Shown here: positions 38,508 through 51,871 of the stretch, piece after piece
Layout of the letters: each line of letters begins with the position of its first letter
How positions within the stretch are numbered: position 1 is the stretch's first letter
Origin: Marchantia polymorpha subsp. ruderalis
Taxonomy: Eukaryota; Streptophyta; Marchantiopsida; Marchantiales; Marchantiaceae
DNA length: 64,000 nt
Assembly (NCBI GenBank): GCA_037833965.1
Contig: AP031356.1
Span: 12,980,501-13,044,500 of the forward strand
Direction of reading: 5' to 3'
Program-made: the position numbers and the translations under genes
Notes under the pieces: generated by a model
Told to the model about the DNA's origin: nothing
Database searches by the model: none
The model's input: only the letters and a program-made list of their open reading frames with translations

Positions 38508-38948
38508 TTTTGCCGCTTATTTGATTTCAAGACAGCTTTTGATTTTGTACCTCATAAACTCTTTTGGAAAAGATTACAATTCATTGGAAACCATCAAATC
38601 TTCAAGCAACCGTGACCACGCTATATCATTTTGTTTGAAACAAGATTTTGTCAACAATTCACAAACTCAAGAGATCTAAAATTGCATTGGAGGATTCAAG
38701 CTTATACTCACTCTCCTACTCTATTTGAAATTTTCATGTATGTTATAAAAGATTTGTTAGAGGAATGTGATAGTGAAAGTGTTCAACTTGGGGACTTTGT
38801 CATCAATAGTATATTGTATGCAGATGCTATCATGTTAGCGTGGCACCTTGACACTTTTGCAAAAGTTTGTATTCAAAATCATATGGAATTCAATATGCAT
38901 AAGCTTATATTGTGTCTTGTCTTCCACAACTTTTATGTAAGAGTTTAA
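38508..38948 (+). mobile_element. decayed LINE reverse transcriptase
   Basis: One frame reads FDFKTAFDFVPHKLFWKRLQ. After a frame change come SPTLFEIFMYVIKDLLEE, VQLGDFVINSILYADAIML and HMEFNMHK. This is the catalytic core order of non-LTR reverse transcriptases, with the YADD box changed to YADA. Loss of the second catalytic Asp, together with stops and frameshifts, marks it as dead. The FDFKTAFD and KLFWKRLQ blocks resemble those of the relic at 1548-1735, so both may come from one family. Confidence 0.8.
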
Positions 38949-39429
38949 TGTTAACGGTTAGCTTATATGATTCCCAAGTGTGAAATCATAATGGTAATAA
39001 TATAAGTTGGGAGTGCTTGGAGAGGAAGACAAAGATAATTTTTTCAAAAAATAATTGATGAAAAAAACCAAACTGTGTGTGTTATTTTTCTTGCTGAAGC
39101 AAGTTATTCTCCTGTGAAATTCTTTACTTGATACTCACTTACATAGCATGGATGAGATATCTTAATATTTCTTCACTCTCTCATCAAATGAATATCTAAA
39201 GGGCATTTTATCAACATTATTTGAAGCAGATTGGATAAAATTTTTTTTATCAATTTCATGCTTGTATATTGTGAACAAGTTCTCTACTTGCTCGGATTTC
39301 CACATTCTTATTATCAAGTTATCTCACGATATAGTAATAGATTATAGATTAGTCTGATAGACTAAGAATTGAATAAGACGAGATTTAATATTGATAATAA
39401 ATTTAATTTGAAAATTACATATCAAAGTA
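38949..39429. other. AT-rich DNA between relics
   Basis: It may be the 3' part of the LINE relic, but no conserved block is readable. Confidence 0.4.
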
Positions 39430-40425
39430 TAGTAATCTCCAACTTAAGTACGCATCTTGATCCTTGGAGTATTGTGATTACCTATATGAGATGTGTACTT
39501 AGGTGAATTAGAACCCTAAACTCAATTAAATTACATTTTTGGTATATTTTTGATGAGCGAATAGTCATCCAAGTTCTTTGCATCATCTACAAATGATGCA
39601 TAGATAAACTTACCAACAATAATTTGTAAACTTATGAAAGATTCATTTATGAGAAAAATTATACTGAATTTATCCCTACAGATCTTCGGATTTATTAAGA
39701 CAAATTTTAATTAAACGAATCAATTGTAAAAAATAAAAAAACTACTGAACGAACTTTAGATGTGATGTAAGTTGAATAACACCGATGCTTCCAATAAAAG
39801 TGCTCAAGTTTGTGAATACAAAGTTAGTGAAACAGCTGAAAAAAATATGCTACTCAAACGATAACAAATCCTAGAAAGATCAGACTAAATATCTGAATCT
39901 AAAGAGAATACTTTTCAATTTGATTGGTTATTTAATTGAGTTTTAAAAAATACTTTGACATGATTAGGGCTAATTTACCTATTTCGCAATTGCCAAAGCA
40001 AAAAAATTGCATGAAATTTTTCAATTGTGGCTAAATCAATCACAAAATGTGCTGCTTATCAAAGAATGAGCTGAAGTCAAGAGAAACTATATAGTGTATT
40101 ATTGAAAGCTTTAGACTAACCATGAGTGTTTATTGCCCAATATTCTCTATCTACAAAACGATTCATACTTGCTAATTGTTTTGTACTACTATCAAAATAT
40201 ATCTCCTAACGACATATGAGAAATCATCAACCAAAAATCTGTTTCCAAACACAAAAAATTTCCACACCTGCACATAGAACTAGATAAATTTTGATCCCAT
40301 TTTTGAGTAACTTCTGCCCCATAACAGGGATACGTGGTTAAACGGATCCATACTTAAGTGAGGCTTGCTATAACACTGGGGATGGGTGGTTAAACGAGTG
40401 CGTAGTTGGGTGGGTGTTGCTGTAA
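39430..40425. mobile_element. degenerate inverted-repeat DNA element (pogo/Tigger-like MITE, copy B)
   Basis: The left end, after a TA dinucleotide, reads TAGTAATCTCCAACTTAAGT. The right side (40340-40425) holds two degenerate inverted copies of the same kind of end, including ATACTTAAGTGAGGCTTGC and a variant ending TTGCTGTA. The interior shares stretches with the element at 44636-45186, such as CTTGATCCTTGGAG, GAATAGTCATC and CCAACA..AATTTGTA. No transposase was seen, so it is a non-autonomous or decayed copy. The right boundary is uncertain by about 60 bases. Confidence 0.55.
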
Positions 40426-40607
40426 ATATGTATAAAGTGTGTTCATTACTTGTCGAAAAACAATTAGACTAGCTCATAAACTAGCTACTGGGAAAACAAT
40501 TTGAGAATATTTTTCCTGGCTAGTGAATTAATGAGTTGCTACCTATCTATAACTTAATCTATTTACCATTTACATTTTGAACCTCAACTACTGTGGTTCT
40601 AAATACA

Positions 40608-41558
40608 CTCTAACCTCGATAATGTCATCATTGTTAATATAACACCTTGATATTGTCACCTAAAAGTTTGAAACCAATTTTGCTAGTGTAAAACTCCCTC
40701 GTTATTATCAGTATCACACTCAAAAATATCATTATTTTTTTCCAAAATTTGTAATGTAAGTGTGATAATATCAAGTATGGATGGATTATATGTGAGTGTT
40801 GGATGGACATATTGTAGCAACAAAAAGTTCATGAGCCGCCCTGTGATAAATGAAGTGCTATACAGTCATGAGTTGCCCCTTGCACCAACCTTGATAAGTG
40901 TTGATGATTCAAAATTTCAGTTTGGTGACCATTTGCTCATCAACATTGTGTCTTTTCCGTTTATCTTAACTACGAGTACTCACATTGCATTGCACTCAAA
41001 GAAAGATATAGTGTTTCACAAATATGCTAAGGATTTTTAGAATTTTATAGCTAGCTAAAGTTTTCAATTTTTTAACCGTCAAGAGTTGTTAATAGTGAAA
41101 AAATATATTATATACTAGTTACAAATAGTGTTGGACATTTAACATTACTAAAACAATGTGACATAGTAAATTTCTTTGTTTCTAGTGAGAGTTTTCTATT
41201 GGATCTCAAGAGTTGTTAATAGTGAAAAAAGTATATTATATACTAGTTACAACTAGTGTTGGATATTTAACATTACTAAAACAATGTGACATAGTAAATT
41301 TCTTTGTTTCTAGTGAGAGTTTTCTATTGGATCTCAATGAGACATTATGATATGTTCTTGTTGTCATTCATAGTTTTGAACCTTCCATTTGTTATGTTCT
41401 TTTTGACGCCGTAATGTTATCTTGATGTTTTACACTCTTTTCTCATATCACATTAAGCACAAATTATTAAAATGAGACTTCAAAAAAAAATGTCAAACCT
41501 TGTTCGTGTCACACTTTATATGGTGAAACGGAGGGTGTGATAACATCGAGGTTAGGTT
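40608..41558. mobile_element. inverted-repeat DNA element (second family)
   Basis: The left end TCTAACCTCGATAATGTCA (from about 40608) and the reverse complement of the right end, CCTAACCTCGATGTTATCA (to about 41558), match in most positions. They resemble pogo/Tigger terminal repeats (CTCGATAAT type). Inside are an open frame of 92 codons (40762-41040) with no recognised domain and a 127-bp tandem duplication. No intact transposase was seen. Confidence 0.5.
41080..41334. repeat. 127-bp tandem duplication
   Basis: 41080-41206 and 41207-41334 are two head-to-tail copies. They differ by one inserted G and a few substitutions. The high identity implies recent duplication within the surrounding DNA element. 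Confidence 0.95.
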
Positions 41559-41768
41559 GTGAACGCTTTCCGTACCCCGTCAGCTTACTTGTTTGATACC
41601 ATCACTAGGAATCTCCTTGATTACAAGCAATAGGCGGTGCAATTATAATTAAAAATTCACATTAGACAGTAAACCATCTACGTTTAAAACACTTCCACCG
41701 AGGGACTAATTGCTAATAGTTCTCCAACTTCAAGTTTGAGCGTAATGTCAAAGACAAGAAGCACAATC

Positions 41769-41905
41769 TAGTCGGGGCTATACGCTTTTCGTGGGCAAGT
41801 TCTTGCCCACAAAGTAGAAACACACTGCTCGCCTCACCTGAGGGTGAGCTTTACTGCGCGTTCAAGCGCAAGTGCCCCGAGACCGAGTTAAACACGTCCC
41901 GACTA
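41769..41905. repeat. multi-hairpin foldback element
   Basis: Outer ends TAGTCGGG (41769-41776) and CCCGACTA (41898-41905) are inverted repeats. Between them are three further stems: GTGGGCAAG/CTTGCCCAC (41791-41810), CTCACC/GGTGAG (41833-41848) and TGCGC/GCGCA (41855-41870, loop GTTCAA). The block is GC-rich in AT-rich surroundings. It lies 170-310 bases past the stop of DIM1A. It is either a small foldback element or a structured RNA. Confidence 0.6.
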
Positions 41906-42075
41906 CTTCTCATATCGTGGAGAATTGTTCAAAATCCGCTTAACATCAAATTAACAATTAAAGTAGTCAAGCCATAATTGCTAGATGGATCTCCAATCAC
42001 AAGCCAGTGAGAAATATATAAAAATCATGTGGATCGAAGGAGCAGGACGAAGTAAATTTCATAAGACGTTAGAAG

Positions 42076-44528
<2,453 letters not shown>

Positions 44529-44616
44529 CTACAGCTTCACCACTCTGCAGCAAATCTGAATTACAGGACAACACCTTGTTGTCCTGAAAAATCTGCGTGT
44601 TCGTTCGTACAGAGTA

Positions 44617-44629
44617 AAACCCTAACCCT
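44617..44629. promoter_or_regulatory. telo-box in the DIM1A promoter
   Basis: AAACCCTAACCCT lies about 200 bases upstream of the DIM1A start. Telo-boxes (AAACCCTAA) are established elements of plant promoters for ribosomal and ribosome-biogenesis genes, so the gene identity supports the call. Confidence 0.65.
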
Positions 44630-44635
44630 ACTGTA

Positions 44636-45186
44636 CACTAGTCTCCCGACTAAGTACGCACTTTGATCCTTGGAGCGTTGTGCGTACTTATCCCGTAGGT
44701 GCTTACTTAGTCGAATCACTTCCTAATGGAAGTGGGAGAAGCTATCAGAATTAATTCCGGACAATCGGTAGGAGAACCTGGAATTTAATTAACTTTACTA
44801 ACATTTTATGCTAGAGTTTTTATATATATATAGTTCCATATTCGAATAGAATAGTCATCGAGATTCTCTTGTCTTAATACGAGGCATAAGGAAAAATCTA
44901 CCAACATTAATTAGTAGACTTCTGAGAGACCCATGTAGAAGTTTTAGATCAATTTCTCAGTTTAAAACTGGAGCGACGAATATAGAAAAATTACCCAGGC
45001 CGGCCAGCCTTCATATTTATTACGATACAAATTTTTTAATTAAGCGAATCACTTCTCAATATTTTGATTCGATTGTAATGTCAAAGAAATCAAAACTCAA
45101 CTAATACGAAATAAATTTTAGCGATGAAAACACTGTGAAAAATTATCATACTTACCGGGGATACGTACTTAAGCGGGAGACTACTG
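44636..45186. mobile_element. TA-flanked MITE with pogo/Tigger-like ends (copy A)
   Basis: The left end CACTAGTCTCCCGACTAAGT and the reverse complement of the right end CAGTAGTCTCCCGCTTAAGT differ at three or four positions. TA lies outside each end, as expected for Tc1/mariner-pogo insertion. The element is about 550 bp, AT-rich inside and carries no coding sequence. Its left end lies about six bases from the DIM1A telo-box. Confidence 0.75.
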
Positions 45187-48100
45187 TACATGTCGATCTT
45201 GATTCCGGGTAACCTGTAAATTCGTCTCGTAGCGCCGATTTTCAGTTCGCATTATGTCTTCTTTTCACCATCAATTATATTTACGTGTCGATCAGAGGAC
45301 AATGCACTTTTCTCCACGAATAACGTTCACATACGCAACTTGCGTTCATGTTTCATCGATAGAACAACATAATGGAAATGAATCTGGTTATTTTTCTTAA
45401 TATAAAATATTTTTAAACATGATTTTATTTATTTACATGATAATATAAATAACATTCAAAAAATAATACATACATATTTCGTATAATAAAATGCTTTACA
45501 TGTATTTTAATCTCATAAATTAGTACAAGATAAATAGTATAATAGATAATTAGTATAAGATTCTATCAGTTTATAGTTTCTGATTTTTATCAAATAATCA
45601 TATATTTGAATCAAAACCTATATATATGAAATTCAAAATTTACAAGTATCATCCTTCAATCACATGTAAAGTTCTTATAATATACAAGGATATTATCTAT
45701 ATATTTAGATCACGCAATTGTCAATTTTTACCTACATTTATAATGAGAGATATTTTTAACAAAATCAACGAATACCTTATTTGATCAATTTTAACATACT
45801 TATCTGTAAGAAACACATAAATTGTTCTACTCAAAATCTGAATATATCATACAAATATTAATTTCCAATTTCTATTGAATGTTTTTAGCTAAATAATTTA
45901 ACTAATGATAATCAGACAAGTCATACTTTATCAAAATATAAATTAAGACCTTTAAAAACCTTTCTCTTGATTAATAAATTGTATATCATAACATTTTTTA
46001 TCAATGTGATTATTCTACAAAATGGTATTTGGTAAAATCTAAAGTAAAAAGTGTTGTAAGTAAACTTAACTAAAATATGTCAAAGCAACATCTTGGATAG
46101 AATTGATATATGTCTCAATACATGAGTAATCATCAAGTGCTAAACTTCAGGTGTTGAATAACTACTTTTAAAAAATATATTTAAAAATGAATTAAAAGTC
46201 AAAAAACGTCAAAAGGTTAATTAATCATCAGAAATGACTATTTAAATATCACACTCCATAATTCTATTCAAAACCATATATATAACATTCTAACTATCAC
46301 AATATGATGACTTTAATCACATGTATATTAAAAACATATTCAATCAAATTGATTTAAAAGAAGTTTTATCATGATTAAACATTTCAAACTTACTTAGTAC
46401 ACAATGTATTTTTCCGATTTTGATTTTCACTTCATACTTTTATCTTCAAATGTGAAATCTACCTATTGTAAAAATAAACTATTCAGATTTTGTTCATAAG
46501 CAACAAATACATAAACTATAAATGATTTGGCATTGTAAAATATAACATCAAACACACAGCTATAATCTAATGTAAACTTCAGATTTCCTTCCGTTCATTT
46601 CATGACTTTTGAATGTATTACCTAGCATTGTACATAAGTGGAGCAAAATAAATTCTATCTCATCTCTTGAAAGATTATACAAGATTTCATTGATTTATTA
46701 TATAATGTATTGAACATGAAACATTTCATACATAATGTAGCTTAAAAAATAAATTTGAAGTCTTAGTATGTGAAGCTAACAAAATCTCACAAGCTTACAA
46801 ATTTTCACTTTAATTTTTGTAGATATTTTTGCAGCATATTTGATTTTAATTATTTGTATTTTTTATGATTGTGAGTATGTTATATCTTTATATTCAACAA
46901 AAAGTTTGCTACATCAAGTTTTTCATTAAAAACTTAAATTCTAATATTTTTTTATTTTTTCTAAATATATATTTATAATTGTAGATGCTCGATAGGCACC
47001 GCAAGATGCAAAGAGCTACTCATTAGTTCCACTTCAACTACATGTTACCAGATCCACAAATCAAAAACTACCAACTATGCTTTGTGACTTGAAGATCTAA
47101 ACTTTGTGACTTGAAGATCCGAGAGTTCATTTTAGCTAGTTTTTTACAACTGTTAATGTCAAATTGATTATTTGTCAAAATGAACATGTTATTAAACTAG
47201 AATAATGAAATTAGAAATCAAGTTCTTGTCTTTTGTATGTATACACATGAATTATACACAATACATTTGAAAATCATTGTGGTATCATGAACTCATCAAA
47301 CCTAACATTTCCCTGTCTAATAGGTTACTTTAATCTATATAATGATGTCAACAATCTACAAACTAACTTTTCCCCGACATTTTTTGCCGGGAACTTGTTG
47401 TCTCATGTGGATTTTGTACTCAAAAGATTCATATAAAATGGTTGAAACTACAGCATATGATCTATAACCAGACTAAATATTGCAATAAATGTGCATACAA
47501 GTCAAATTATATCATATTTTCATACAAATTAAAAAGCTTCGCTATAATACACACATTTATCTTCTGTGAAACTTCTAGTCATCAACTTGGCTTTCAAGGT
47601 TCTACTCTTGTCATTTGTAGTATTGTATTTCAACTTGTATCAATTCCAAATATTTGCTTTAGTTAGGTAAAAATGAAACAAGGAACAATGAGTTTCAACA
47701 CAAGCAATGAGATTTCAATCACATGAAAAAAAAAGATTTTCTTTGTGCTTTTCATTTAGTTTCTTAAATTTTCTCCTTGGAAAAGTTGTGATCATTGCAA
47801 TGTTTCATTTTATACAAGACAACAAGATATGTTTCAACTCTGGCACAAACCTTGCCAAGCTTCTTTGCTCTCTATGCTCTCTATCATCCATAATAGAAAG
47901 AAGAAGTCATGAGATGTATACGTCTACAATTATTGACTTTGACTACCTTACTTTAACTCATGAATGCAAAGATCTACCAACGAAGCTCATGTTCAAGTAG
48001 TTCTCTAATCTTCAACCTTGTATGCTCTTACTAGTCAATCAAGCTCAAACAAATCAAAACAAAGTGAACTAAAAGTCAAAGCATGGATCTTTACCCCTAT

Positions 48101-48580
48101 GGATCCCACTACTCTTGTCCATGTGTGAACTGCAGTGCAACAATCAAAATATCTTAATATCGAATCAAAACGTCTTTTTTCTAATACCAATTGTTTAAAA
48201 TATAATCCAATATCATTTAAATAAATACAATAGAGTTGACACGAAGACAAATGAATACCGTGCATACAAATGAATCACAAGATCAACCAAGGTTGTTTTA
48301 CAAAGAGCTTCAAAATCTTATCTTAGAAAATGGAATCCAACTTGTCTAAGTAAATAAAATTACTACGGATAAAATTAAACACCAGAAGAAGAGTGAATTG
48401 ATATTCCCAATGATCATTATTTAAATGGTTTTCATCATGAAAAGAACGAGTATAATTATAAACCCCCGAGTTGAATAACACTAGTAAAAGGTCTGGAATA
48501 AATACAGCAGATCCTCTTTGAAAATGGGATGTGGCGAGGAAGTGCAACGGTAGAGGGGGAAGTACGATCTGTTGAAAGAT
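45187..48580. other. very AT-rich intergenic DNA
   Basis: No gene or complete element was recognised. A 22-base direct repeat around GACTTGAAGATC occurs at about 47080-47120. Small frames at 47.4-48.0 kb show only AT-biased composition. Confidence 0.55.
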
Positions 48581-48823
48581 GAATTCACCCTATTCCGCTC
48601 GAGGACGAGAGGAGAGAGAGAAACTGGAGCGTCGGACCGCGTCTTGCGCTTGGGCCCAGGGGGTCGTTGTACTCGTTGTGCGGCTAAACTCGGCACCTGG
48701 AAGGGTCGATCGGTTCAGGCGCTGCTGCTGATTCTTGCGCTGCGCTCCATTCCAGTCCCATTTCAGTTCAGTTCAATTCAATTCAGTCGCACTCTTGTGA
48801 AGATCCCGGTCGATTGATCGAAC

Positions 48824-50416
48824 ATGGCTCACAACCCCTCGCACCTCATGCCCTCCGGTTGGTGTCGCTGCTCTGTGTCCGTCTGAGCTGCTTTGGTTTG
48901 CTGTCTGTGGGCATTCTTGGGCGGAGTTTGGCCGGCCAAAACTTTGGATGTGGTGGTCGCCTGCACTGCCGCGCCAAATTTTGATCAGTTGTGTGTTGTC
49001 GCTGTTGTCTGCAGAGCTGATTGACCGGTGCATTGGCTCGAAAATATGGGTGATCATGAAGGGTGACAAGGAGCTGGTCGGGACTCTGCGCGGTTTTGAC
49101 GTCTACGTCAATATGGTGCTCGAGGATGTGACAGAGTAGTGAGTACTATGGGTAGAGTGCCCTGCTCGTGAATTTTTTTAAATCTCGAGGCTGGACTGGA
49201 AATTAATTAACCGAAGTGCATTTTGCTGAGATGGAATATTTTAGTTCTTTGGTAGCTACCTCTGCATGAACTCAGATAACGCCCAAGTCTGGTCGAAGTC
49301 ACATGCTTTTCGTTTCAGCTCCGAACAATGTGTGGAAACTGTTCTCAATTACGCGAATGTGCGCATCATCATGAGTTGCGCCTGATGGATTTTTTTTGAC
49401 CACGGAATTCAGCAGTTCTTCTGCTCAGCTTCAATTGGAGTGATAAGCTGGTTTGATCACTCCAATTTCTTAAACTAGGTGTCAAATGACGTGGTGTTCA
49501 CTTTGAATGAGCTCCAGGTTTATGAGAAGCCTGCCCCGTGGCACTATTCAGCTCGTAGGAATTTAGGGCACCTGATCTCATCTTTTGTTTGTTCGCACAT
49601 TATCACACAGTTAGTCTCGCCTTCCGAGATATTGTGGCGTACCTTACCTTATACCGACTTGAATCAGACTCGTATTCTCTTACATTATTCAGTCATTACC
49701 AATATCCTCTCCCAGTGTCACTGCAAAAAGCATCGACGCATAAATCGAAGATTGTTCTGATGATCTAGAGGTCAAACCTCGCTTACTACAGTGCGATTAT
49801 TTTTGCAATAACCTCACATCAAGGTCTCCATTCCCTTCTATGTGTGCACTTTCGGTTCTAATTTAGTTTTTGGTTGGCAGTGAAATAACTCCCGAAGGAC
49901 GCAGAATAACAAAGCTCGATCAAATTCTTTTAAACGGGAACAACATTGCTATAGTAAGTTAGGTTTTTCTATGTTGGCAGTTATGCAGGTTTCTTAAAAG
50001 CACTTGCTGTTTAAGATTAATGAGTATTACTTAAGGGCCAGCTTAGTTTGGAAAATATTAAGCAATTTGGTTTTACAAAGTGCTGCAACTCGGTGAAATG
50101 AACAGACACATGAAAGCTTCAACCCGTTTCATTGTCAAGTTTTTTCTTAGTTTGATCGGAAAAGTTGCTGATGCAGAACAGAGACTTGATTGAGTTGATA
50201 TTTGCTAGACTTTTGGTGCACATACTGAAGATGGATTTTAGGAGATTGAGCTTTCTCAGTGCTTCTTTGAGGGTCGTCTATAAGCTCGAGACGTGATAAT
50301 TGAAAAGTACGTGCTAGTTTTAGACTATTTTTAGTTTCGTCCATCTAATTTTCAGACCCTAACCCTACTTGCCGTTATACTCCTCGCAGCTTGTTCCTGG
50401 AGGAGGTCCTGAATGA
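48824..50416 (+). CDS. LSM5: U6 snRNA-associated Sm-like protein LSM5, 4 exons
   Basis: Exons: 48824-48857, 49015-49138, 49881-49953 and 50390-50416, giving 85 aa in phase, against 88 in Arabidopsis. The Sm1 motif covers [20 protein letters not shown], then [15 protein letters not shown]. The Sm2 motif is [20 protein letters not shown]5 is a subunit of the LSM2-8 ring, which binds the 3' end of U6 snRNA in the nucleus, and of the LSM1-7 ring, which promotes decapping of mRNA in the cytoplasm. The start [15 protein letters not shown] matches the family closely. The last exon encodes only eight residues plus the stop, an easily missed micro-exon. The gene is preceded by a GC-rich leader region (48590-48820) with a TTCAG/TTCAA-type short repeat. 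Confidence 0.96.
49433..49467. repeat. inverted repeat in LSM5 intron 2
   Basis: AATTGGAGTGAT and ATCACTCCAATT are exact 12-base arms around an 11-base loop, inside intron 2. Confidence 0.7.
50356..50368. promoter_or_regulatory. telomere-like repeat near an intron end
   Basis: ACCCTAACCCTAC sits about 20 bases before the acceptor of the last LSM5 exon, in the polypyrimidine region. It may serve as part of that tract or be an interstitial telo-box. No further role is shown. Confidence 0.4.
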
Positions 50417-51871
50417 CAGGTGAGCTGTGCCGGCGTGCAATTAGATGCAGATATGTACTCAATTTTGATACACTTCCTGCTCGGAGGACTAGTCCAAGCT
50501 AAGTGCTTCGGATCAGCTCATTACAGTCTGCTTTTGGAAATTTCCTGTAAGGAAAACGCAGTTTTCTGTGTGGATCATGACAGCAGTCTCCAACTTGTTC
50601 AAACTCAGCCAGTAAGCATTGAGCTCTTGGAGAGTGAGCTATCCAAGTCTACTGTGTTAGAATTGCTTCACTTGGGAATGTCAATATTGAAAGGCTCGTG
50701 GCCCACATATCCAATTTCTGCTCTTGACAAATTCCTGCCATGCAGCCACATCAAATCCCATCGATACTTTATTTGCCTCAGTAGCGTAGTCGCTTGTACC
50801 TGGCTTATCCATCACGCATAGGCTTCCGTTTTTCATAACTTGTAGCCAAGTGATATGACACTGAATCTTGTTTCAGATTCTTGGTCTGAACTCTTGTGAA
50901 TCTGTACAATAAAGAGGTGAAGAGACTCCATGGCTAGCTTTGCGGTCGGAGGATTGCCAAATTCTGCAGGTCTTATCCATCAACGCTTTCCCTTATGTTG
51001 CACTCAAATATATACTCAAATATTGTTTACGTGCTTCCGATCCATTTTCAAGGAAGTTTAGGATCAGATAAGTGCAGAGACTTGCAAATTCAGTACTGTG
51101 AAGATGTTCCGACATTTTGTGGAAAAGTAGATTAGAAACCGATTCAAGATTAAATTATAATCTTGAACATTACAATCTTGACTAGGTTTCGATCACAATT
51201 ATGTTTCAAGTTGAGTGTCCATGTCAAGGATATGTGACGTAAAGAAACCACTGTCGTCTAGTTCGTATATTTGTTCATTAAACTGGGTGGAGCTTCACGG
51301 TTGTGGCTGCGACTCATGATGAAAGCACTTGGGGAAGTAGTCTACAGTTTGCGGTGGAAGAACTATTGTGTTCTTTCGAGATCCATTTGGTTGTGACTGC
51401 GATTGGACATTTCAAACAGTCTTGCACTTAGGATCCAAGGTTAATTCGCTAGTGATTTGGCAACTGAAGAAATTCATTCATAATACACATTTTTACAATA
51501 AGCTGTTAGTACAATTGACACCAGTCATGTTCCGTTCTGTCTTTCTTTGGATCATTCTTTCCTTCTACTTCTATCATTACTCTATCCCCTTTCAAATTTG
51601 TCCGAAATGATCGGCCCTTCCTCTACACACTGGCTTCGAGTTTCCTCCTCAGACTGCTACCGGGTTCTTCTGCTACGGTTGTTCATGCAAACAACCGTGG
51701 CCGAAAACACAAAATTCAGAGCGGCGGTTGATTTCCAGGCTTCGTTCGAGGTTCCCCAAAAGACTTGAGCGGAGACTCTCCACACTGAAGATGAGATCCT
51801 TTTCAATCGTCCCCGGGGTGCATGACGAACTTCCGTTGAGATTCCTCCGCAGACTGTGGGCGAGGCTCCTC
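50417..51871. other. intergenic region 3' of LSM5
   Basis: The LSM5 3' untranslated region lies at the start. A plus frame of 133 codons (50420-50821) overlaps the LSM5 end and has no recognised domain. The convergent gene at 51872 ends at the far side. Nothing else is supported. Confidence 0.5.

Noticed and set aside
41851-41880. tRNA gene suggested by the GTTCAA loop
   Set aside because: The surrounding stems do not give a cloverleaf of tRNA dimensions, and no A-box or B-box consensus is present.
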